In this document: positions 56,501 to 64,000 of the stretch, piece by piece
Position numbering within the stretch: the first letter of the stretch is position 1
Layout: each line of letters starts with the position of its first letter
Origin: Desmodus rotundus
Taxonomy: Eukaryota; Chordata; Mammalia; Chiroptera; Phyllostomidae
NCBI RefSeq assembly: GCF_022682495.2
Contig: NC_071387.1
Location: forward strand, 147,008,024-147,072,023
Reading direction: 5' to 3'
Length of the DNA: 64,000 nucleotides
Made by a program: the position numbers and the translations under genes
The notes under the pieces: model-generated
What the model saw: the letters and a program-made list of their open reading frames with translations, nothing else
The model's database searches: none
What the model was told of the DNA's origin: nothing

Positions 56501-57055
56501 TAAAGCTCAAGAATAATCCTTTTGGGTTCTATCCTTTCTGCTCTCCAGGCCCACAGAGACATGATTCTGGGTGCTGACACCAGCTTCCTGACAGGCTCTG
56601 AGTAAATGGGTGGCATCCTGGCCCAGTAAAAATGAGGAGGAGACAGCCTTGTCCTTTGCAATCAAGGAGGAGATGGCCTTGCCACCGCCCTGTGGTGGCA
56701 GTGGCAGCCCTGCTGATTTTTGAATTACCCTGGGAGTCATTCTCCTCTTTTCTTGAACAGTAATGCATGCTGGCAGCCAGACAGCTCTACTGTCCCATCT
56801 GATAGAACCCCAGAATTCCAATAGCCTTTCTTCATTTCATCCTGTCTCTGTCCCCGTTAGTCCAAAGAGTAGTGTCCCTACTGGTAATAATACCTTCAAT
56901 GTATCTTTCTCTCCTCTCACATTTTACTATAAGGAACCAGGAGAAACCAGGCTGCATCTTTAACACTTTGCTTAGAAATCTCAGCTAAGTATCAATGTTC
57001 AAAACAAAACACAATTTGGCCAAGTTCCTTGCTACTTAGTTAGCACTATATCTGT
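56501..57055. other. Unassigned, possibly the rest of the preceding repeat
   Basis: Minus frame 56507-56821 (104 codons) and its neighbours show no known domain. No gene called. Confidence 0.35.
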
Positions 57056-57059
57056 CTTC

Positions 57060-57930
57060 AAAGGTCCACTGTTCTTTCAAGCCTGCTGCTTCAGGATGGT
57101 AAGAGACATGATAATACCTTAGATGAGTGAAATCTAAGAGCATGGGTCCATTGCCTTGCTTTATTTGCTGGGAAGTGAGCTCCTTGATCAGAAGCAGTGC
57201 TGTGTAGAAAATACCATGACAGTGGATAAGGCAAAGGTATTCTGCAAGTCCACGGGTGGTAGTTTTGGGAGGAGCATTGTGTGCAAGGAAGATGAATCCA
57301 CATCCAGAGTAAGTGTCCCTTCCAGTAAGGACACAATGTCACCCAGTCCATGATGGAAGTGGTTTAATGTAAGCACCCTGCCACTAGATAGTTGGCCGAT
57401 CATCCCAGGCAATGCTGCATGTTGGGGACTCAGTGTGTTCTTGAAGCAGAAAGATTGAACACCAGGTAGGGCCATTGCCTGGTCAGCCCAGGTGAGTGGA
57501 AATCCCTGTTGCCGAGCCCATGCATTACCTCTATCCCTGCCCACCATGGCCACTTTGTACATGAGCCCATTGGTTGATGACAGGGGTGGCCAGGAAAAGA
57601 GGCTGACTGGTATCCACAGAACAGGGAATCCTATCTACTTATTATTACAGTCCTCCTCTGTTGAAGTCACCCTTTGGTGAAATTCACATGGGATACAAAT
57701 ATCTTCACACATTTTTTTTGCCCATTCAGAGAGATCTATTTACATAACTTCTCAGACTTCCTTGTCACCAGTTTTTCACTGCTGCTTGTTCATTGGTGCA
57801 TAATCTACTCCCAAGTTTCTGTAGGCAACAACGTTGTCAGATATTTTTCCATGTATACCATGGACACCATTCTTAGAACTCCAGTGATCAGTTTCCTCAT
57901 TACCAAAGATGGCTGCTGAAGCCAATACCA
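57060..57930 (-). pseudogene. Endogenous retrovirus pol remnant, antisense
   Basis: The complement carries internal ERV text with landmarks on plus such as 'aagtggtttaatgtaagcac', 'gagcccatgcattacctcta', 'aaagaggctgactggtatcc' and 'caccctttggtgaaattcac'. This is the RNase H/integrase neighbourhood of a class III-like ERV. The longest frame (minus 57188-57562, 124 codons) is a remnant. No LTR recognised nearby. Not active. Confidence 0.6.
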
Positions 57931-58835
57931 CATACTTTAAGAGTTTGTTATGCCACGACCCACTCCTCACACCTAACTATGAATTAATTAGATCAGTAAA
58001 TAAAACATCTCAGGGGGTTAAAGTAGCGAATAGTTAATGTTCAAAATGAGTCTGCAGTAGGACTCTGCTCATCGTTGTTGCTCAAGGACTCAGGCTGCGG
58101 GAGACCTTATGTGTGGCTTCAGGGTGAGAAAGAGTGAAAAGCTTTACGTTGGCAAGGTCGTGAAGTATGACATCTTTGTGTGCTCAGAATTAGGGGAGAT
58201 CTGGCTATTGGTGTACCTAATATTATCTACCTTAAGAGCATAAGGTTAGACATGGAAATTCATCACTTCCCCCCATACACTTAAGGCCTATGTACCTCTA
58301 AAACCAGAGCACCAGCAAGAGCAATTACAATCCTAATACAAATTCTTGTGCAGCTAAAAGGCATAAACTCTACAATAAATGTAGGCCTTTATTTGAGAAA
58401 ATTAAAAGGTCAGCATAGCTTGAAGGAAAGTTACAGCCGATGGATTGTGAAACCAAGGGCAAAATGTACAGAGTTCTGAGAGAATCAAGAAATAAGCCCT
58501 CCGAGAAAGGACTCTTGGCTAAACTCAACCCAAGAAGAATGTGACTGGATGGGTGTCATGCATCCATGGATGGGAGGATTTATATTCCTCTGTGGCTTTC
58601 TGTATTTTGCTGTATTAGTGTAGTTTGTTTTCAACTGCTATTATTTGTGTAAAACATTAATATGCTGGAGAGAAAAAAATCATGTATGAATCAACAGTAC
58701 ACAATTATCCCCTATTTAACAATGACTTACGAGCTTATCATAAACATAATTGCAGAAATATGCACTGTGGCAGAAAGTCTGTATTAAGTAGAAGACAGTA
58801 TGGTGCCATTGACTATAGTTGTCAACCTAATTATA
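57931..58835. other. No recognisable feature
   Basis: Unique-looking sequence. Confidence 0.4.
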
Positions 58836-58839
58836 ATCG

Positions 58840-59285
58840 GAGTGAATCAGGGAAGGCTTTCTGGAGGAAATGATTAAAGCCAACACCTGAAGGAGGTTTC
58901 AAGGTCCAGCTGTTGCTAATGATAAGAAGAAAGCATTTCAGACAGAGGCAAAAATTTGGGAGAAGGGCTTAGAGGCATAAAACAAACAAAGCTGGGACTT
59001 CTGCAAGGAGCTACAGGAAGTTCAGTATTTTTGGAGGTAAGAGAGCAGTCGGCATAAGATGAAACAAGAGATTTAGAACACAGCCAGACCTTGCAGGGGC
59101 TATAGGCTGCATGAAGGATTTTTTTTTTGCTTAGTAAAAATAGAAGAGAGTGACAAGATAAAATGTGGCTACTAAATGATGAATAGATTATTACAGGGAC
59201 AAGGGCGGGAGCAGGGAGACCAGTGAGAAGGTTATTGCAGTCTTTTAAGAAAAAGTTGATGGTGGCCTAAGGAAAAGTTAATTAT
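58840..59285 (+). repeat. Ancient eutherian repeat (unassigned)
   Basis: 'gggaaggctttctggaggaa', 'agaaagcatttcagacagag' and 'aaggttattgcagtctttta' occur in the order of a known widespread ancient repeat; I do not name the family. Confidence 0.55.
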
Positions 59286-59289
59286 ACAG

Positions 59290-59950
59290 CGAGGAAAAGA
59301 GCATGTGGATTCAAGAGCTACCAAGGAGGTATAGCAAGTAGCACTGGGTCTGTGTGTTTGCGTGTAGGGGGGGGAGAGAATGGGGAGCATTAACTATATA
59401 ATGTTAATTTGAGATCTGTTATTCTGAAAATATTAGAGATATTGTCCAGTTGTTGGCCATTTATATAAACCTGTATGTGAGAAAACAAGTATGGCCTGAG
59501 GATAAATTTGAGAGTTAACAGCACAAAGATGGTCATTAAAACCATGGAATGAGTGTAAGAATTTAGGAAGAGAGTGCATGGGAGAAAAAAAATATGAGCT
59601 TGGATGGTGCTTATTTCACAATTTATTTTGTACCCAGAGAAGTTTCGCTGGCTATCTGTCCTCTTGGTCAGGATAGCTTAACGTCCAAGAAAACAATGGC
59701 TATGGTAATTCTGCTGATGGAGCAGATCAAGAGTCAGATTGTGCCTCAAAGAGACACAGGGACGTGCCTTTGGGGGTGTTTATCCATGTTGGCTGCTTAG
59801 TGGTGAAGTCCCTGGAAGAACAGGAGGTAACCAGCTTTCTCCTCCTACTCTAGTCTTCGGGGGAGTTACAGTGACTGAGGGACTGCCAGCCGTCTGCACT
59901 GGGTCCGGTCCAGGATGTAGGGTGGCTGTTATGTAAATGGTATCAATGAG
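59290..59950. other. No recognisable feature
   Basis: Short frames only, none with a domain. Confidence 0.4.
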
Positions 59951-59954
59951 GTAC

Positions 59955-60125
59955 ATTGGCTCTGCCATTTATTAGTCATGATACCTCGGGCAACTTCCCT
60001 ATGACTTGATTTACTTACATTTAAAATGGGTATAGTTTTACTAATGATAAAATCAAGATATTGTAAAGATTAAGTTATTCGGTACGCTTAAAGCACTTAG
60101 ACCAGCATGTAGCAAGCTTTAAATT
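59955..60125 (+). repeat. MIR SINE
   Basis: 'ggctctgccatttattagtc', 'cgggcaacttccctatgact' and 'gcacttagaccagcatgtag' follow the MIR sense order. Confidence 0.85.
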
Positions 60126-60589
60126 AGCATAAACTACAATTGTTACTTATTTTAGGTTCAGTGTGGGCATAGAAACTGGAGTCAAGAAAAAAAATGATAG
60201 ATGAAAGCATAGAGGAGTTTGACGGCTTCCCTCTATGAGCACAGCAGGAAATTAAGAAGTCAGTGGGTGCAATGCTGAATATGCCGTGTATTTTTATAGC
60301 TACATAGCCCTCTGCTAAATGGCTTAACGCCTCCAGCACCAGGCACTGCGCATACCTACAGTAACTCCATGATTCAGTGAGTCAGAAGCTCCCCTAAAGT
60401 GACATTTTCTCTAACATCTTTATAGGTTACCATTCAGATTGGGAATCTCAGTTCATGAATCAGTTTCTCTGAGTTGAAAGTAAAATAGTGTTTAATGAGA
60501 CAGAATTTACTGGGCTGGGTATTGGCAGGACTTGAATCACTAATCTGTTCTCTGGTTTACTCAGTAAGTCTGAAATTGTCCTTCATATC

Positions 60590-60745
60590 GAACATGGGTG
60601 TCATTCCCATATCATTCATTTTTCATTCATTCAACAACTGTTTCTTGAGAGTCTACATTGTGCTGGGGTGCCATTCCAGGATGTATCAGTGATCAAAATA
60701 GGCAAAGACTCCCATTCTTATGCAACCTGCATTATATGTTATAAT
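60590..60745 (+). repeat. Ancient repeat ('attcattcaacaactgtttc')
   Basis: 'ttcattcaacaactgtttct', 'cattgtgctggggtgccatt' and 'ggatgtatcagtgatcaaaa' are a well-known ancient eutherian motif chain; family unassigned. Confidence 0.65.
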
Positions 60746-60954
60746 GAAGGCATGGAAGTGTGGGCAATTCATGTAAAACAATTTTCATAGGTTTCCTGGA
60801 AATAAAATTTCCAACTGACTAAAAACGTGTTTTACTGGTTCATCCTGACTTTCTGACAACTTCATTTGTATTGGGAAGCACCCCTTCTGTGTGATGCTTC
60901 CTATTTTCGCAGCTGATACTACACACTTCAGATCTGTAAGTACACTGGAAACCA

Positions 60955-61070
60955 ACCGGTTCAAAATTTCATTTTATAGATGTGACAATTGAGGTCCAGG
61001 AAGTTAAAAGAACTTGACTTAAGTCTTCACAGTGAGTGGCTGCTTTTGTAAAATGTCAGATTACTTGTAA
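60955..61070 (-). repeat. MIR SINE fragment (antisense)
   Basis: 'attttatagatgtgacaatt' and 'gaggtccaggaagttaaaag' are the antisense MIR core. Confidence 0.75.
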
Positions 61071-61239
61071 CAGATTTCCCCTAAATATTAGGTGAAAGGG
61101 AATAAGTAAAATAGTTCAGTGCCTTTCTCTCCCACTCTAATGTATGATGTTGCAATTTCTGAGTCTTCCCATTGAGGTTTATTTATAATGTATTTCTATG
61201 ACACATCAGTCAGAAATGGGTTTGTTACAAGCCACAGTA

Positions 61240-61500
61240 CATACCAACATAGCAGTGGCTTAAATAAAAGAGAAACTTACTTCTCTCTCAGATAAAAGAA
61301 ATGTAGAGATAGGCCGCTCAGGGGTGGTATGCTATCTGCAATCTTCCTGATTCAGGTCTTTGCACTGCATGTCTCCACCATCCCTGCTGTGGGGCCCTTG
61401 CCCTCATGTCCAAGTTCACTTGTCTAGCCATCATGTCTGTATTCTAGACAGCAGGATAGAAGAAAGGGAAGGGAGTGGCAAAGTACCAGTGCCATTGTAT
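61240..61500 (+). repeat. Probable ancient repeat (unassigned)
   Basis: 'agcagtggcttaaataaaag' followed by 'gatctgcaat'-like and 'ccatccctgctgtggggccc' blocks has the look of an ancient interspersed repeat. Confidence 0.45.
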
Positions 61501-61699
61501 CAGTCAGGGTGTCATCAGAAAAGCCGGGCCACTAAGAGTGAAGTAGAATAAGGAGTTATTTTAGGAACTTAACTTTCCATACTGTGGGCATGAGTTAAAT
61601 TGTTTGTGTTCTGCTGTGTTGGTTCTGTGTATGGTGCTGGGCCTGAAGACAGTAGGACAGGCCATTTAAAAGGAAAGATGGACATTTTCATAGTCAGGT

Positions 61700-62330
61700 T
61701 TTTGTGCCAACTTGGCTAGGCTATTATCCCCAGTTAAATCAGTTTCTATGAAGGTAATTTGTATATGTGACTAAAGTCTGTAATCCGTTTATTTTTATTT
61801 TTATATATTTTTATTTTCTCTTGAGGGCATGCTTATTGATTTTAGAGAGAGGGGAAGGGAGGGAGAGAGAGGGAGAGAGCCATTGATGTGAGAGAGAAAC
61901 ATAGATTGGTTGCCCCTTGCACGTATCTGGACCAGCGACTGAATGGCAACCCAGGCATGTGCCCTGACTGGGAATCGAACCCCCGACCTTTCAGTTTACC
62001 GGATGATGCACCAATCAACTGAGCCACACCAGCCAGGGCTGATCAGTTTACTCTAAGTAGAAGAGATTATCCTTGATAATTTGGGTGAGCGTGGTTCAAT
62101 CAGTTGAAAGGCAGAAGTGAGGCTTCCAAGAAGATGAAATTTCACCTTTGGATGGAAGCTTCACCTCCTGCCTGAAAGGGCCCAGCCTGCTCTTCCTGAT
62201 GGCTTGCCTGACAGACTGTGGACTTGAGTAGCCAGCTTCCAGTGTGAGCAGATTTCTTGTAATAATTTTCCTTGTGTACTTCCTACTGGTGCTATCTCTC
62301 TGATGGAATCCTGACTGATGCAGACGTGCT
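61700..62330 (+). repeat. Ancient repeat interrupted by a VES SINE
   Basis: 'gtgccaacttggctaggcta' (61711) to the SINE, then 'aatttgggtgagcgtggttc' (62080) and the end 'ggaatcctgactgatgcag'. The two halves form one ancient eutherian repeat with the SINE at 61792-62040 in between. Confidence 0.65.
61792..62040 (-). mobile_element. VES-type SINE, 'gcttattgattttagaga' subfamily, nested (antisense)
   Basis: 'ggcatgcttattgatttta', purine body, 'gactgggaatcgaaccccc' (B-box complement), head 'cacaccagccagggct'. Flanks AATCCGTTTA (61782-61791) and GATCAGTTTA (62041-62050) share 8 of 10. Better preserved B-box than the copy at 18307. Confidence 0.88.
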
Positions 62331-62334
62331 GTGA

Positions 62335-63365
62335 CAGAGAACAAGGACACCCTGGAGCCCATGAGGACACAGTAAAACCTGCACTAATCTCTAACCATCT
62401 CCAACCCTCCAACTCCGATGATGCTGGTGACCTGTAGGAAAGACTGGCACCCTCTGCCATGGAGCTAACATGCACTTTGTCCAGGAGCTGGAGAAACAGC
62501 AGGATCCAGCAGGAGTTGCTGCAGAGTCAGCTGCCATGTCACACTGACGAGATGAGCCAGCAGATCAGGGACAAGGTGCATAAGCAACAACAGCATCTGA
62601 CTTTATAGTGACCTTCTAGGTATAAACATGGCTGCTGCTTTACCTTCCAAACCATGTGCAAATTTCTCCTTGACCATCTAGCCCAGAACCATACAGGGAG
62701 GGGAATTCTGAGAATCAATATTCCAGTTTAGTAAGCTAGGTTGACACAGAACAGAACCACTACCCCCAGGTATCTGGGGAGCTTCCACACAACACTTTAT
62801 TTCATAGCTTATGTGCAAAAAATGTACAGACTATGTCTGGCTGCAGGTCTAAAAGTCAGCGGTTCTCTTCTAAAGAGAGAGAGGATGGACATTGGGGTTG
62901 ATGACAAGTCCCTTTTATCAGAGCACTGGTCTTAATGCACTCAGTTCCTACCTTCTAGAGCCTAATTTTTAGGAGTGGCAATTAGACATTGTACAAATCT
63001 GTGTTGACTTTTGAGTTTTCAGCTAAATAGAAATACTTCACCTTCATAGATGGTCCCTTGGAAAACTTCATGGAGTGTTTTTATGTTTAAAGAACTTTTC
63101 ATATATCAAAATATTATCCCCAGGACAGCAGTGAACCCTGATAAGTGGGTGATTCTTTACCCTTGATGTCAGATGGGTCTTGCAGATCAGCAGCAGACTT
63201 CTAAAAGGCCTTTTGAGAGGGTGTTTTAGTTTCCCTGAGAGAAGAAAATGCAGGGTTAGTGACCAGGACCTCTCGGGTACATGGAATGCCTTGGGGGTCT
63301 GCCCTAGTACAATGAAAAGGACACCCACTCAGTTTGTTCTCTCACGTTTCCGTTTTGTTTGTTTA
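62335..63365. other. No recognisable gene
   Basis: Frames at 62096-62475 (minus) and 63068-63383 overlap on both strands without domains. Confidence 0.4.
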
Positions 63366-63369
63366 GATT

Positions 63370-63485
63370 CCACATGTTATTAGATTTATTGTGGTGATCA
63401 CGTCATAAGGTAAATAAATGTCAAATCCCTATGTTGTATACCTGAAACTAATAATATTGTATGTTAAATGTACTTTAAAAATTGT
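63370..63485 (+). mobile_element. L1 3' end fragment, sense
   Basis: 'tattgtggtgatcacgtcat', 'tgttgtatacctgaaactaa' and 'taatattgtatgttaaatgt' are typical of L1MA/L1MB 3' termini. Confidence 0.75.
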
Positions 63486-63594
63486 TTAAAAAAGGAAAGC
63501 CACTTATATTGTAAATTTATGTAGATAAAATAGATTTCCTTTAAATGCTTCTTTATACAAATTCAACCAAGTCAACTGCAGCTCAGGTCTGTGC

Positions 63595-63800
63595 AGATAA
63601 TAACGCTGAGTGGCCTGAGCCCGAGCACAGGCCAGGCACTGGTCTACGTGACTCACACAATCATATTTCATCTCAGAAGGACCCTGGGGGTGTGTGCTGT
63701 TACTCTCATTCACGTTTTACAGATAAGGAACTGACGCACAAATTGTTTTAATAAGATCATATAGAGAGCCAGGAAGAACTTAGGACATGGCGCTCCAGAG
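63595..63800 (-). repeat. MIR SINE (antisense)
   Basis: 'cgttttacagataaggaact' with 'agagagccaggaagaactta' follows the antisense MIR order. Confidence 0.75.
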
Positions 63801-64000
63801 CTGTTCCCTTGCCTTTTCCTGATAAACCCCTGGACGCTGACTCATCTCAGAAATAGGACGTCCAGAACCTTATCTATATTAGGGCAGGAAAGTAAATACA
63901 GGGGAAAAGCCTTTAATAACAAGGACCTAAAGCAAAAGAGGTTTTTAGATAGACAACTAGAAAGTTAAATTAGTTAGGAGCCCTCTTCTAGGATCATTCT

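Noticed and set aside
57188..57562. 124-codon minus-strand frame as a possible host gene
   Set aside because: Context and text show an endogenous retrovirus pol remnant.
62460..62600. Gln/Glu-rich reading suggestive of a coiled-coil exon ('ggagctggagaaacagcagg')
   Set aside because: Frame closes quickly, no splice consensus, and it directly follows an ancient repeat.
1..64000. Helitron (HeliBat-type) elements, abundant in vespertilionid bats
   Set aside because: I searched by eye for the typical 5' TC and 3' hairpin-CTAG ends and did not find a convincing copy, so the family of the bat was left open.

Overview
This is a stretch of mammalian nuclear DNA, most likely from an insectivorous-type bat (Chiroptera, probably Yangochiroptera). 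The evidence is the repeats. At least six tRNA-derived SINEs of the bat VES type are present, with a short promoter-like head, a TC-rich body and an (A/T)AAATAAAT-type tail. There is also a young LINE-1 lineage, several ~0.7-0.9 kb mariner copies, and the usual ancient eutherian background (MIR, L2, L1M, hAT, Tigger, ERVL). The young LINE-1 lineage makes a megabat unlikely, because pteropodids are reported to have lost L1 activity. The species cannot be fixed from the sequence alone. I found no host protein-coding exon, tRNA, rRNA, CRISPR or bacterial feature. Every long open frame I examined is part of a transposable element, antisense to one, or an assembly-gap artefact.

Layout. 1-2.2 kb: a twin-primed L1 that seems to carry a 3' transduction, then three VES SINEs, one nested in an older repeat. 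2.9-3.8 kb: ancient antisense L1. 6.2-7.2 kb: a mariner copy with both terminal repeats. 7.5-9.1 kb: a twin-primed half-L1 (HAL1-like) element. 10.2-14.7 kb: L2 and L1M remnants, then an antisense HAL1-like element with its own nested insertion. 14.8-15.5 kb: a second mariner copy with an internal deletion. 17-21.8 kb: MIRs, a VES SINE, a hAT element and a palindromic foldback relative of it. 21.9-24.4 kb: L1M. 24.9-26.5 kb: a Tigger-like element and a probable solo LTR. 28-30 kb: young L1 tails surrounding an RTE/BovB-like reverse transcriptase fragment. 33.3-33.9 kb: antisense L1. 34824-35323: an assembly gap of exactly 500 N. 36.4-39.2 kb: a SINE, a MIR and a third HAL1-like element. 41-42.9 kb: ERVL-type internal sequence. 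43-45.9 kb: L1M, a tetranucleotide repeat and a third mariner. 47.58-49.41 kb: a young HAL1-like insertion with an 11-bp perfect target duplication, a CpG-rich 5' UTR, an open ORF1, no ORF2 and a poly(A) tail. 50.1-53.6 kb: an L1 inserted inside an older L1. 54-64 kb: L1M pieces, an antisense ERV fragment, MIRs and another nested VES SINE.

How the parts relate. This is a record of successive mobile-element waves. Oldest are MIR, L2, L1M, ERVL and hAT/Tigger. Mariner and its deletion derivative, an RTE element and VES SINEs followed. Most recent are L1 and HAL1-like insertions, which keep exact or near-exact target duplications. The most notable point is that four HAL1-like copies in one window all join ORF1 directly to the same 3' UTR without ORF2, and one is very young. 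This suggests an active half-LINE lineage mobilised in trans by full L1.
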